Assembly (NCBI GenBank): GCA_020091685.1 | Contig: CM034597.1 | Location: 29,748,388-29,812,387, forward strand | Direction of reading: 5' to 3' | DNA: 64,000 nt | Source of the DNA: Lutjanus erythropterus | Taxonomy: Eukaryota > Chordata > Actinopteri > Lutjaniformes > Lutjanidae | Part shown: positions 1-11,850 of the stretch, one piece after another | Layout: the number at the start of each line of letters is the position of its first letter | How positions within the stretch are numbered: position 1 is the stretch's first letter | Notes under the pieces: model-generated | Database searches by the model: none | Told to the model about the DNA's origin: nothing | What the model saw: only the letters and a program-made list of their open reading frames with translations | Translations under genes and position numbers: made by a program

Positions 1-2347
1 GATTGAAGGTCAGGTTTAGTTTTTTAGTCCACGAAACACTGAACTATCCCTTTAAGTTGACTTCTGAGACCGTGTCTGATGTCTCCCCTCCTGTCCTTGT
101 CTCTCATCTGACTCACAATCACAATAATAGCAAATTATATAAGAAAATAATGACTGCTAGTTTGAGGAAAGTATGATAACTTGTTGTCCCCCTCCGCTGG
201 TGAAGCTTTGAGTAATTCTCACTAAAGTTTGAAAGCCCCAAAAATGGTATTCAGGACAAACCTCTTCTTATCAAGAAGAATCAGAAACTTGTTGGAAGAA
301 ACACAAGCAGCTCAAGCTGACAGTCACAGTTCTTCCAGTCTCCACATGGTATTTCCATAGATGCTGTTGCCCCAGCGTGTAGTTGGGGGTCATTTTCCAG
401 AAGGAGCACATCATGCGACTACACATGAAGGCTCTGTAGTTACAGTATGAACCCTGAATTGAAGCAGGAGAGTGTAGTTCACGGATGCTCAGCTTGCTTT
501 GCCTGGGGGCCATTCTTGCAAAATGACAGGAGGCACGGAGCCAGTTGATAAACAAACGTTAACATTAATGTTATTTATCAGATAAAATTATTAAACATTA
601 AAAGGCTCATAACTCATCTTTCTTTGAAATTCTTTATGTTATTTTTGATTGGTTATTCTTAATTATCGCAACCAGGGCATTTTTTTATGGAATCGGACAA
701 AATGAGCCTGTGTTTACATTTTCCCACACAAAGTTTTAGAGAGTAGTATGATAGCCAGTTTTATAAAAAGCAGAAGGAGATTTTTATTCAGATAATTTTC
801 TTTTTGACATTATATTTTGCGGTTATTACGATGGAAAGACGACTGCTTTTGTCCACAGGGGCCTCCAAAATCAACAAAACATTAAAGTCACTCATAGTAG
901 CTTTAACTTATTAACTAAATTAACTTGCGGTAAGGATTGACAGATAAATCAGATACTTTACTGCATGTAATAGCTGCATCTGCATTTTAATTGTAAATGC
1001 TTTATAATTAATATTCGAAAGACTTTATACAACATTAAACTTAACTGGAACCTCTTTCATTATTCAGTCAATCAAATATTGGAATGATTCATAAACATTG
1101 AACGTAAACTGCTCCGATCAGAGACAGAATGAACAGCATATTTCAACTCTTCTAGTATGAAATGCACATTTACGTAATTTCTGCACAACTTAAACTCCCT
1201 TTTCAGCTAATAGTTCTTGTGCATAGCTTATCCTGTACTTTGCACAGCCTCAAAGGCCAACACAGATCAGTCATCGCTGTTACCAACAGCTTTATTTATC
1301 CCATCATACGCATTTATCCCGCCATATCTGTCCCTGCTTCCTGGGAAAAACAGAATTTATTTTCAATGCCCACGCTTTTGGAATGAGATGCTCAGCAGTC
1401 ATATATGAGTGAAATGTTTGTCTGTGTGTGTCCACATACTTTTGGCCATATACTGTATTTAATTTTAACCTCCATGCAGAGAGAAAACAACAAAGAAAGA
1501 AAGAGAGGGGAAAGCACCAAAGCCATGACTGTGAGAAAAGAAAGAAAAATAGAAGTCATCAAATTGTAGTTATTAATTTTGGAATTAGCTGCCGGCTTAA
1601 GGAACATGCTGTATCAGTTCATTGAAAAAAGGAGATTCTTCAGTATTACGTTTCACCACAATGTTTTATTAGATCTGTTGAGGCCAGCATGTTTGCTTCT
1701 GATGCAAACTAAATACAAAAAGATGAAAAAATCCCCCCTCAAAATTGAGCTGGAAATAAAAGTCGGAAAAACAGAGAAAGCTTTACAAAGAGGGCGAAGT
1801 GGAAGAAGTTTTTTTTTTTCTTCTGTCTCTTTGGTGGTCTCAAGCAGGGTCTCGCTAGAGCTTGAACCCGGTGCAAAACACAACAGGGGGGGAAAATGAG
1901 TAAGGGGGTGAGGGGAGTAAGGGGGGGGAGCCTCGGTTGGGACGGGGGGGCTGTTACACCACCAGAGTCCCACAATTCATCATCCTCTGGCACCGACGGG
2001 GGCTGTCTGGACAGATCGGTGGTGGGGAGCCGAGAGGGGGGATTGATGGCCGCTGAGACTCTGTGACCTCCCTTTTTCCCCGAGAGAGGAGATAGAGAGT
2101 GTGTGTTTGTATGTGTGTATGCATGAGACGGTGTATGTGTCTGAGTGTGTGTGTGTGACAGAGAAAGTAATCATCACCCTCCATCCGTTGCATCCTGTTG
2201 AAGACATCAGGTTTGGACACAGTTGAATCCAGTATGTCTTTATATGAGGACGACACAACAGATCAGATGTGACAACTTATTTGTTTTTCTTTCTCTCCCC
2301 CCCTTTCTCTCTACTTTCTTTCTTTCTTCTTTCCCTTTTTCTAACAG
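1..2347 (+). other. gmds: gmds intron (partial, upstream of penultimate coding exon)
   Basis: This stretch precedes a well-formed splice acceptor, so it is intronic on the + strand. The preceding gmds exon, which should end in the family's R-P-T-E-V motif, is not visible here and presumably lies left of the window. The stretch holds AT-rich single-copy-looking DNA, a G-run cluster at 1886-1950, an imperfect TG-rich tract near 2099-2160, and a long polypyrimidine tract (about 2285-2345) directly before the acceptor. I see no convincing coding exon in it on either strand. Confidence 0.75.
1886..1950 (+). other. G-run cluster, possible G-quadruplex
   Basis: At least five runs of four to eight G lie on the + strand between 1886 and 1950, separated by short loops. 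The pattern fits a potential G-quadruplex in the gmds pre-mRNA about 400 bases before the penultimate coding exon. Seen directly in sequence; folding is inferred. Confidence 0.4.
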
Positions 2348-2416
2348 GACTACCTCCAAGGCGACAGCACCAAAGCATATCAGCACTTGGGTTGGAAGCC
2401 AAAGGTGACCTTTGAG
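2348..2416 (+). CDS. gmds: gmds penultimate coding exon (GDP-mannose 4,6-dehydratase)
   Basis: This 69-base exon lies between a strong polypyrimidine tract with AG at 2346-2347 and a consensus GTGAGT donor at 2417. It reads in phase 0 as 23 residues starting D-Y-L-Q-G-D and ending L-G-W-K-P-K-V-T-F-E. That matches the C-terminal region of vertebrate GMDS, where the family reads D-F-L-Q-G-D then W-K-P-R-V-A-F. GMDS is an NADP-dependent, extended short-chain dehydrogenase that converts GDP-D-mannose to GDP-4-keto-6-deoxy-D-mannose in the cytosol, the first step to GDP-L-fucose. The exon is too short to appear as an open frame by length. It joins in frame to the exon at 6153. Its position next to foxc1 matches the human order, which supports the call. 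Confidence 0.93.
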
Positions 2417-4240
2417 GTGAGTATCACACATCTGGTTGTCCTGAAATCAATGTCACGATATTAGTGAGAAGATTTTGCCACACAAGCACAGATGGGAAAT
2501 GATTTGATTAAATATAGTGTAGCCACAAAAATGACAATGTCTGAAGATTAAGAGCAAACAAAGCAAGCAATTCAATGACAAATGGAAGAATATTTTTGCA
2601 GGCCTATAATGGTTTGTGGCCAGCATTCAAATTACATCCTGGCTTTCAGGGCAGCTCTACTTTTTTGGGCGGGATGGTCCTGTACACGTGTATATATAGA
2701 CATGAAGGCACCCACCTAGATGCAAAAATGTACTTTACCCCAGGACAACAAAGAGACACAAAAACAACTGACTGTTGCAATGTTCCTAATCACTCTCCAC
2801 CAAGAAACAATAAAAATCTGAATGCAGTGGGGTGGAGAAGCTTTTTAGCCAAAATACCTAGAAAGTTCACTCCAAAGACAACACACAGCGCATAACATGA
2901 GAGCACCGTGATGCATGGATGACCGCAGCAGGACTCAACAGCATTGTGTTTATTAGACACAAATTATCAGAAATCCAGAGTTCATATGCAGTGTGGAGAA
3001 GTATGGATTTTTATTTTAGTCATTTCCAGGTCTGTATAAGTATGGAAAAAAGAAAAGACAGTATGGAAAACTATTCATGTTTCCAGATTATTGCTTCTGT
3101 ACTGTTTTAAAAAAGACAAAATCTAAATTTATTCAAATAAGCTCCTCATACCAGTGTGTTACAAGAGTGTTTTTCATGGTTTTTGGAGCAGACAGCCAGC
3201 GCAGACAGTGATGTCACAGTAACAGGCCTGTGTCACATGAGGAAAATGTCGGCTCTACCTCAGCCTTACACTGTAATTTTACAGTTCTGTCTTTTTTGCC
3301 ATCGACCAGTCATGCAAACCAGTGTCAGATGTCTCATATCATGTTTTAATAATTCTTAATTACAGAAGTTTTGATCAGTCAGTCAATTTAAATTTTGGAA
3401 CAGTGGCATTTGAATGTGTCAGAGACACCAAATTTGGGCTTTTACAGCCAAACCCAGTTTCAGACCCCCGGCTACTTTTCCCCCACTGACTGACTTCTCC
3501 ATCTCCCTGTGGAAAACTCTGTTTATGAATTATGCAGTGATGAAGTTATCACAAAAGTAAACATACTATCTTTTCTGCATAAGGAAACCCGATCTTTATG
3601 GCTGTTGTCTTATCGTCTCCATGAACTTTTTTGAATGTATTTTTAGTTCTTATTTATAAAAGAGACTAAATAAGGTGGCAGAACAATGATATAATACTGT
3701 TTATTGAATATATTCAGAGAAAATAATATGAGCACGGGTTAGTTGACTTCCTCTTGGTCAGAGATGTTTGTCGAACGTTGTCTGAATTCCTGTGTAAGAC
3801 TTAACAGCCACACTGGATAAATGCAAGTTTTCCCAGGGCCGGCTTGACAATCCCAAATGTAAAGCACGGCTCACTAAGGAGCCACAATGAGAAAAGAAAG
3901 CTAAATCTCAAATGTGATCTGAAAAATCTACAGAGAAGCCTCGAGACGTGTGAATCTTGGTGTGTCTTGGAATGGAAATTTGTCAGAACCTTGGAAATTG
4001 TTACGACAAGTGCTTTACTATTAGCCTATTATTTATTTTAGGAACCTAAACATACAGGAAAATATAAATTTATATAGAAAAAAAGAAGTGGCACTGAAAA
4101 TTATGATATTTTAGAGCTTCCCTTAAATTTCTCACATGGGTCTTTCCAGGGAGCTCATGTCTCTCATGTCAAGAAGCTCACTGTAGCTGCCCTGTATTTA
4201 GGACCCTGTTTGTGGCTGAGACAGGAAAAAAAGGGGACTT

Positions 4241-4523
4241 GAATCAGCAGGATTTGTCCGAGCTGTTCGTAAACGCAACAGAAAGACAGTTGACTGTTGG
4301 GTCTCATTCCCAGGACGCCAAATACAGATGTTTTGGGTTGATCAAGTGTCCCGAGCACAGCAAAATAATGAGAAAATAAGGAAATACAGGGAGAGAGAAG
4401 AGTCTCTGCAGGTGCAGCCACCAACACAAACTTCTACTGTCATAAGCAATGATTGAAATAGATTGTTATATGAGACTATATTTAGGTTTTTTTTTAAAAA
4501 ATGTTGCATATTATGCCTTTAAG
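4241..4523 (+). repeat. interspersed repeat family A, copy 1
   Basis: One of six copies in the window sharing an ordered set of phrases: a start like GCAGGATTTGTC, a middle block with AATAATGAGAAAATAA and AAATACAGGCAGAG, then TCTCTGCAG and a cGTCATAAGTGATGAT-like segment, ending in TGCATATTATGCCTTTAA. Other copies lie at 7473, 8382, 11851, 14925 and 48329. I see no coding capacity. It resembles a short non-autonomous element common in percomorph fish; its class is not established here. Confidence 0.75.
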
Positions 4524-4555
4524 TTTACTGTAACCTAACTTAATGTCTCAGATCA

Positions 4556-4625
4556 GCGTTTCCAAAACTTGGGGTTGGGACCTAAAATGGGTCAGGGACC
4601 TGTTTTTGTTGGGTCACGATCTGAA
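4556..4625 (+). repeat. fragment of 'gggtc/ggacc' repeat family G
   Basis: The phrases around 'cagcgtttccaaaacttggg' and 'gggtcagggacc' resemble the ends of the longer copies at 10789-11070 and 43745-44243, which carry GGACCCCAGTTTGA-type ends. The copy is short and diverged. Confidence 0.4.
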
Positions 4626-6152
4626 GGAGTAAATTGTTTACCGCAGTTTCCCCAGTGGTGACAAGCTGCACAAAATGAGAGACAGAAAGCAGTTCCCAGC
4701 AATGTCAACTCTTTATGAACATTCATACAAGGGACAAAAACTTGAAGCCACGATAGCAAAATACAGCTGTGTTCAAAAAAATGTAACTGCCACCTCACCA
4801 ACGGCAAACCAGCACAAAAATAACAACTAGGCTACCAACATAAACCACCGCGTTCTGCACATGTTCTGCTGCAAACACGAACAAAAAGTTGCAAACGTAG
4901 AACAGCAAACTTACCAAACTTCTCAGTCCGGGCATGATGGGAAATGTTGGCTGTCACCACAGTACTTAAGTACGAAGCCTCGTTTTGATCTAGTCAGTTT
5001 GCTCTGTTAAAGTTGCTGCTTTACGCTAACTCAACTCTTCCTGTATCTGTTTCAAACTGAAAGCCCCCTAATGTTTCAGTTGACAGTTTTTGGTGGTAAG
5101 AAACTAAGCAGTGCAGTCAGCAAATTTGATTATTGATGTAATATACTTTTATAATAACATAAATACATTTCATATACATTTTAACCTTATGGTTTGATGT
5201 ATTTTTGTGAGAAGAATTCTCTTTTAGGTGAAGTCTTAGACAGTCATCACGTCTTATGTCAGCCTGATATGAACCTACTGTACGTTAAACAGGAAGTAAT
5301 ATGAAATAGTTTGCTTTATTGGAAACATTTTTAAGCAAAAACTTTGTGGTAGAAGGTATGGAATTTAATAAAAAAAAAAAAAAATAACAATAACAAAAGA
5401 AGAGAATATTTTTCCAGTATATTTCAAGATATGGCAAAGGAATGCAGAACACATATAAAACCTCAAAAGTCTTCACCCTTGTAAGACTCAATTTAGAATT
5501 TGGGGCATCAAGCATTTCCTGCATTCTGTTGATTTTTTTAATGCACTAATTTAAATTTTTTTTTGAGAAATTTAAACATCAAACCTCTTGTCATGTAACA
5601 AAAAATGTTAAAGTCTAAACACAAGCAGCCAAACAGGAATTTAGCCTAAATAAATTATGGAATACAACTGGCAGAATTTTGAATAAAATCAGGAACTAAT
5701 TGATGCAAAAATTAACAAACAAGACTCCAAATCTGACCCAACACTCAGGGTCAATTTTCTGCACCTCACAAGTTTTTAGTTTTCAGTGTAATCAGCATAT
5801 TTTGATCTTGGGGGTAAAAAACTTCAAGGTTCAGCAACCAGTCCTAATCATCCTCCATAAATACTCTTCTGCAGAAAGTCAATAAACCTAAATCTTGCTG
5901 ATACTGAACTGTACATATATGTTAGATTTATATCTCCAAGATCGCACTGTGTGTCAAAGGAAGCCGATGTCTCATCAATAGCAGACAAACTATAAACCAG
6001 AATGTAAATAAGTAAAGACAAAATATTTTCATTACAAATCAGTTCTTTTATTTAGAGAGTTACTTGTTTTCATGTCATTCATCAACTTTTGTGAAGAAAT
6101 GCTCCCTTTATGGACCGAAACGTTGACTTGTGACCGTGGTGTCCCTCTGCAG

Positions 6153-6215
6153 GAGCTGGTGACGGAGATGGTGGACTCCGACATCGAGCTAATGAAGAAA
6201 AACCCAAACGCCTGA
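6153..6215 (+). CDS. gmds: gmds last coding exon (C-terminus and stop)
   Basis: The coding part follows CTCTGCAG (AG at 6151-6152) and encodes 20 residues beginning E-L-V-T-E-M-V and ending K-N-P-N-A, then TGA at 6213-6215. The C-terminal N-P-N-A is the invariant end of vertebrate GMDS, and the E-L-V-x-E-M-V helix continues directly from the exon ending at 2416. Translation runs through the junction without a frame change. The gene's 3' end points at foxc1, as in human. About 43 of the expected roughly 370 residues of the protein lie in this window; all catalytic residues are outside it. Confidence 0.95.
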   Translation, partial: ELVTEMVDSDIELMKKNPNA

Positions 6216-6720
6216 GAACAAATCACCCAGGACGGAAACATTTTCACACTCCTGTGCTCCACTGAGGCCAACAGTTTAAGGAACATGTTGGATTTTTACC
6301 TTTTTGACTTTTTCCAAATGAAGTAACGGTGTCCTTTCCTCTCTAAGTGGGTTTGACTCAGCCATTCATTGCCTTTGTGTTTCGTGTCTACTTCTATCAT
6401 CGTGTCATTTTGATTTTGGTTTTGTTATCAAATAACAGAGATGCCTTTTATATTACAACACTGATCATGTCATTATTTATACAGATGGGAAGGTTTAAGG
6501 GTTTATTATATTTGTTTGTTTCTTCTAATTGTGACTTAATTGATTTAGATGTCATGGTTGACATTCTTTTTATCAGAGGATAAAATGGCAGAATATATAA
6601 ATAAATAGAAGAATGGTTTTATCTTTTACTGGAAAATAGAAATCACTGGGTTTATTAATTATCTAAAAATGTACAAATGATGCATTTGGTACAATAAAAA
6701 CTGATGTTTTTACATGTTGT
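6216..6720 (+). other. gmds: gmds 3' UTR with poly(A) signals
   Basis: The sequence after the stop is AT-rich and has AATAAA at 6600-6605 and again at 6693-6698. The second is followed by a T/GT-rich downstream element and is the likelier main cleavage signal, giving a 3' UTR of about 0.5 kb. No frame of interest is present. Confidence 0.65.
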
Positions 6721-6924
6721 TTTAATGTTTTTGACTTGTGTCTGATGATGAAGAGCGGGTCCAGTATGTTCACAGAAATACTAGGATCTAGATTGTGTCT
6801 TTTTGTTTGTCTGTTTCTGTTTTTTCCTTTCAGGGCTGCCAGAGAAGCAAGCAGCAAATCCTCATCCAGGTATGTCTGTTAGGTAAAAGTGTGTGTCTGT
6901 GTGTCTGTGTGTGTGCGTGTGTGT

Positions 6925-7200
6925 GTTGCCCAGGTTGTGCAGAGGTCGGCTGGCTCAGCTCCAGTCATTTCTCTCCCCTCTGCTCGCTCCACGGCTTTCC
7001 AGGGTTTTTATGTGCGAGCACACTGCGCTCTTTTATTCGGCAGGAAGTGCGTTTTTCCCCGGGCCCGGAGCCCCAGAGAGTCCCGCTCTCAAACGCCTCT
7101 TGTCTGTCCAGACTGGCTGCGGATTTCAAAGGCGGCAGAGCCTGGATCCGGACCCGCTGTGGTCCTGATGATAGTCGTTATTACAGTGAAAACACTTCCC
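6925..7200. promoter_or_regulatory. unique GC-rich island 3' of gmds, candidate CNE
   Basis: A GC-rich stretch sits in AT-rich surroundings with no resemblance to the repeat families in the window. It contains an ETS-like AGGAAGTG at 7042-7049. Frames across it look non-coding. Function is inferred from composition and location only. Confidence 0.3.
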
Positions 7201-7472
7201 CATCCCAAAGAAGTTATTTAAACCTACTGAGCTGTCTTCTGTCTCTTAAGCAAACATATTCCGGAGTGAATTTAAGCTTAATTCAAGTCGTCAAACTGCT
7301 GTTTTTTGCTTGGAAACACATTTATCTTATTCAGCTTTAAAGATTTTTCTCACTTGTTTTATGCAAAATAAGCCACTGTGATTAAAATGTCTGCTAAAAA
7401 TGAGATTTTGAAGCACGTATTTTAATCTGGCTGACAAGTTCTTGTTTTTGTAAATCCTCCTGGATTACTGAA

Positions 7473-7673
7473 GGTGGAGTATGCAGGATTTGTCAGTTGC
7501 TCAGTTGTTGAAGCACAGAAGAATATTGAGATAATAAGAAAATACAGGCAGAGGGCAGTTTCTCTGCAGATGCAGCCACCACCACACACTTCTAATGGGT
7601 CATAAGTGATGATTATTTTTGTTCGAGTCTATATGTGTTTTTTAGAAAAGTTTTGTATAGTTTACTTTTAAAC
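7473..7673 (+). repeat. interspersed repeat family A, copy 2
   Basis: Same phrase order as the 4241 copy, with GCAGGATTTGTC near the start, AATAAGAAAATACAGGCAGAG, and TCATAAGTGATGAT. It is shorter because an internal part is missing. Confidence 0.7.
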
Positions 7674-7920
7674 ACCTTCAGTCTGTAATCCAGTTATACT
7701 GCTTGAATGTCAATGTTTGAATACATATTTTACTAAGTAAAAAAAAAAAGCTGTGTAGAGCCTCACAAGCAAGATTTTATTTAAATGAGTATACACAGAT
7801 TTAATAGTAAGTGTTATTTATTATTTTTATAAATACCTCACATATAGCTGGCTTTATTTCTGTAGTCCTATCCCTAATTTTGGGGGGGTTATTAATGATG
7901 GAAGAAGTAGTTGGATCTTT

Positions 7921-8140
7921 AACCAAAAGACATCCTCAGATGTCTTGTTTTGTCCACAACCCAAAGATATTCAGTCTTCTGTCATAAAGGAGTCAAGAAA
8001 CCAGGAAATATTCACGTTTAAGAACCTGAAATCAGACAATTTTGTCAGTTTTTTTCTTTAAAAAAAATATGCAGACCAATTAATTGATAATCAAAATGGT
8101 TGGTGATTAATTTATTAATGAATTAATCATTGCTGCTCTA
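7921..8140 (+). repeat. interspersed repeat family B (ATTAATCG-type), partial copy
   Basis: It shares with the fuller copies at 14581-14872 and 38931-39266 a block of TGTCTTGTTTTGTCCACAAC and CCCAAAGATATTCAG followed by GGTGATTAATTT and a GCTGCTCTA end. This is a short AT-rich element frequent in fish genomes. Confidence 0.65.
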
Positions 8141-8381
8141 CTTTCAGCAAAATATGCTTTAAGTTTTAAAAGTAAAAGCTGTAAAGACATAATTGCTCTT
8201 GTCAGTATTATAGCATAGGATTAATATTACTGATGCATTTAAATTTAATTAGTATTTTTATGTTGCAATTAGTGGAGGTGGATCCCATTTTTACCACGTT
8301 GTATATTGTTGAAATTTTATCTAAAGCAAAGCATCATGTTCATTACCTTTACCTATATTTTATACATAAAATTTAGATCTG

Positions 8382-8647
8382 TTAAAGGCACAATCTGCAA
8401 TATTTCCCTTAAAAATAATATTTACATAATCATAATCGCTTTCAATCATCGCTTATAACCCACTAAAAGTGCCTGGTGTTGCCTGTTTCTGCAGAGATAA
8501 CCTGCTCTCTGCCTGCATTTCTTTATTTTCTCATTATTTTTGCTTTGCTCTGGACGCTTTATCAACTCAAAACGATTATGTCTGACGTCCTGGTATTTTA
8601 CCGGTGCGTTTAGGAACAGCTCGGACAAATCCTACTGATTCTACCTG
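8382..8647 (-). repeat. interspersed repeat family A, copy 3 (inverted)
   Basis: Reverse-complement copy: it begins TTAAAGGCACAATCTGCAA and ends with ACAAATCCTACTGATTCTAC, mirroring the + copies. The CTCATTATTTTTGCTTTGCTCTGGACG block corresponds to the inverse of the AATAATGAGAAAATAA region. Confidence 0.7.
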
Positions 8648-8819
8648 TAAGAAACGAAAGCTGTCAGATAAATAATGAAGTAAAAATTACGTTTTTTCGA
8701 CCACAAATGTAGCGGCGGTGACGTTAAAGGAGCAGAAAATCGAGTAAGGTAGCTCGAACCTGTATTTAAGTGCAATACTTAAGTAAAAGTACTTAGTTAC
8801 TCTCCAACACTGGTTATTT

Positions 8820-9330
8820 CGAGGTCGAGTGGTTTGACACTCAGCCTGTACGGAGGCCTGCAGGTGTCAGTGAGCGGTCTGACTCTTGTGTGTCTTTGGG
8901 ACAACACCTACAGGACGTTTAAAGGTCTCTGTGTGATCGTCCTGGACAGCGCTGCTGCTGCTGCTGCTGCTGCTGCGTCTGTCTGTGTGCGCGCCGACTC
9001 CGAATTGGAACCAGATGTGGCTCTGATGTTGTTTGGGCCCCTAAAACCGCGCTGAGAGCACAAAACACTCAAAACACACACTAAGCCCGGAGCCCTGCGC
9101 AGGTGCACCGCGCACCGACTCAACAACAATTAGAACAAGTCCTGTGATCAGGTTTTACTGCATGTTGGCACCGAAAGAAAGAGACGCTGGTCTGGATTTG
9201 GAGCACGAATGAAAAGAACTACAAACTCTTTTTTTTCATGCAGCTAAACAAACATCTAGAGGAGATTAAACAGCTGAACGGTCAATTTAAACTCCTGAGG
9301 TGGTCGCAGATTCCATAAATCCCTGTATGA
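8820..9330. promoter_or_regulatory. unique island with CTG tract and tandem forkhead-like motif
   Basis: Non-repetitive sequence with a perfect CTG/CAG microsatellite (about 8951-8974), a GCGCAGGTGCACCGCGC-type segment near 9098, and TAAACAAACA at 9245-9254, which contains two overlapping forkhead-type cores. No coding potential is convincing. A regulatory role is a guess from context. Confidence 0.25.
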
Positions 9331-10489
9331 TAAGAATATTACAGTGTTTTTCTGTCGGTTTGATGCACAATGAGGACTTTATAGGAGGAGAAAACCCCTC
9401 AAATTAAACCTGCAGGAGGGAGAAGAAACACTGCGCCTTCAACGCCAACATTTAGACCGACTTTTCTACTGTAGAACACACCATTAGATTGTCACAAATA
9501 CAAATTCTAAGGAAAATAAATTCTGTTTTCATATTTTAGTGCTGCATACAACAATTGAAGACATACTCAGATCCTTTACTTGGGTAAAAGTATGAATACC
9601 GTAGTTTAAAAATACTCAGTCCTGGATTAAACGTGTTAAGTAAAAATAAATTAGTATTATCAGCGCTATGTGCGTAAAAAAAAATCAAAAATATATTTTG
9701 GCCACACACACATATGGACCATTCCACCGGTGCCTTTTCATAAATATGCATGAAAAATAATATAGTATAATACATTACATTATGATGCATCGTGTAAAAA
9801 TGTAATAAAAACACTGAAAAATAGGATTTTAACACGTCCTTACTCTTTAGATACACTTCACCATGAACTATAATGATTAGAATGATTCAGAATTCTTTGT
9901 TTTATTGCGTCTCTGTTTCCAGTTTAAACATTTAAATACATCATACTGTGTGTAAGATACCCAGTTTATTCTTCTACCCTGGTTTGCACTCAGTCCTGTT
10001 CCTGACACATCACCCCTCTAAAACGTGCCGAAATTACACAAGTCACATGATCAACAAAAAGTAGCACCATGGTCTCCTGAAGGCCATGAGAGGACGGAAA
10101 GGCAATTCCCCTACTCTAATGTCTCTATTTTTGATCATATGACTGAGAATCTCAATCTCAACATTCAGACTATTACTTAAATGATCTCTTATGTTCTTAT
10201 TTGTTTGGCAAACAGGTTTTTGTACTTTTCATGACAGTATTGATGTCACGTCACATTTAATGTATTAGCTCACATGCTAAAAACTCAGTCCTGTTACAGA
10301 AAATGTCAAATCTTCCATTTAGAAATCATGTAAATAATAATTACAATGGCCTGAAGTTGACCATTACACATTTTAAATAGTTAAACCTGTTTGTTATTAG
10401 ATAGTGTTGAACAAAAAGATTAAAATTAAGTTTAATTTTGAAGTTACAACATGCAAATTGCACCATATAGATTTTTTTTTTAAATCCCT

Positions 10490-10769
10490 AAATGCATGTA
10501 AGAGCAGTTTAATGTTACAGCTCCTCAATGTGGAGGCAGTTTTATGTACTTGTACTGTACTGGGTAGTTTATATTGATATTATATCACATATTGTACGTT
10601 TTTATATGTAAAAAATAGAATAACTAAAGCTGTCAGATACATGCAGTTGTGGGAATAGTACAATATTTCTCCCTGAAATTTATTGGAGAAGTATAAAATG
10701 GCTTAAAATGGAAATACTGAAGTACAAATGATCTCTGTACAGTGCTTAAGTACTTACTTTCCACCACTG
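10490..10769 (-). mobile_element. TIR element family C, partial copy ending CCACCACTG
   Basis: The block shares an ordered series of phrases with 39960-40215 (TTTTTATATGTWAAAAA, ACTAAAGCTGTCAGAT, CAATATTTCYCmCTGAAAT, ATAAAATGGAAATAC, CTTAAGTAC) and ends with CCACCACTG, the inverse of the CAGTGGTGG start seen at 38802. It is a fish non-autonomous DNA-transposon-like repeat. Superfamily not determined. Confidence 0.6.
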
Positions 10770-10788
10770 AATAAAGTATTAACCCAGA

Positions 10789-11070
10789 AGGGTTCCCAAA
10801 CCTTTTCACGTGAAGGACCATTAGACCACAGACCCCCAACATGAGAGGATTTTATCTTAAAGAATCCCCTCTGAGTTTTTTTTTAGGTTTGAAAATAATA
10901 AAGTATTCTAAATATAAATCACAACCAACCAACCATTCTTCTTCCCTTGTTGACCCACCTTCCAAAAAATGTGAGAGAAGTTAAAATAATCTATTCCTCC
11001 TTTTGCTTGTGACCCCCCTAATCTTCTCAAGGACCCCTCCTGACCCCGGACCCCAGTTTGAAAACCACTG
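10789..11070 (+). repeat. interspersed repeat family G, near-complete copy
   Basis: It begins with GGGTTCCCAAACCTTTTCA and ends with GGACCCCAGTTTGAAAACC. The interior includes CTTCCAAAAAATGTGAGAG and TTCCTCCTTTTGCT, shared with 43745-44243. Confidence 0.65.
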
Positions 11071-11850
11071 TATTTAGCCTATTAGTGACGTTAAGTTTGT
11101 TCAGGCCTGCTGGGTAGAAGCACTTCATATAACAGGCCCTGTTAGGCCTGAATACTGCGCGTAATTAAACAGTACAGAATCCTTTCTGTGGAGGTTTTGC
11201 GCTCTAAACCAGTTTCATCTGGACACACAGATGTTATGTCAGCTCTCCCAAATAAACCACAAGTGTTGTCACAAAATCTAAAAATAAAAAGCTGGACTCA
11301 CCAAATATTAATGAAATCGTGAGTGGAAGTGTCAAAGTGAACAATAATCCATGCTGCAGATTTTTGGAAGAGAAAACTAAAGTTTTCAGTTTAAAAACAG
11401 AACAGAAAAAACCTCCAGATATCATCTGTCAGTGACGCATTAAGCAAATGGTCACCGTGAAATCAATCCGCGGACATATCAGACATTTAATTTAACCTCT
11501 GAGCGCTTTATTTGGGTTGATATCTAAACTAGATGAAAGGTTCAGCTCAGCAGGACTTCATGGATGTTTTCAGGACATGAAAACTAAAAAAAAAGAAAAA
11601 AGAAAACCGAACATCTCAGAGTCAAACTCTTTGTTGAAGCCTGCAGGATCACAGACAGGGCGAGGAGATCTCAGCCATCGTTTCTGCTGGAAGGGATTTG
11701 GCTCCACTGAGACACAACAGAGCGAGCTCAGCTGAACACACACACACACACACACACGCACACAGACACACACCTCAGATAGCAGAGCTGCAGACTGTGT
11801 GAGAAAGTCTTAGCAATTAGACCTCAAGTTTCTTTTATTTTCTGTATTTA

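Larger units (their letters stand above)
2417..6152 (+). other. gmds: last gmds intron
   Basis: This 3.7-kb phase-0 intron runs from GTGAGT at 2417 to the CTGCAG acceptor ending at 6152. It holds no recognisable coding exon. It contains one copy of a ~270-bp interspersed repeat (4241-4523), a fragment of a second family near 4556-4625, and an A-tract near 5370-5384. The remainder shows nothing I can name. Confidence 0.8.

Noticed and set aside
1..2347. Search for the preceding gmds exon (ending R-P-T-E-V)
   Set aside because: No matching sequence with splice sites was found, so it most likely lies outside the window.
6795..7340. 181-codon frame after gmds
   Set aside because: It crosses a TG microsatellite and a GC-rich island, shows no domain, and the first part looks intronic. 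Overlapping frames are equally open.
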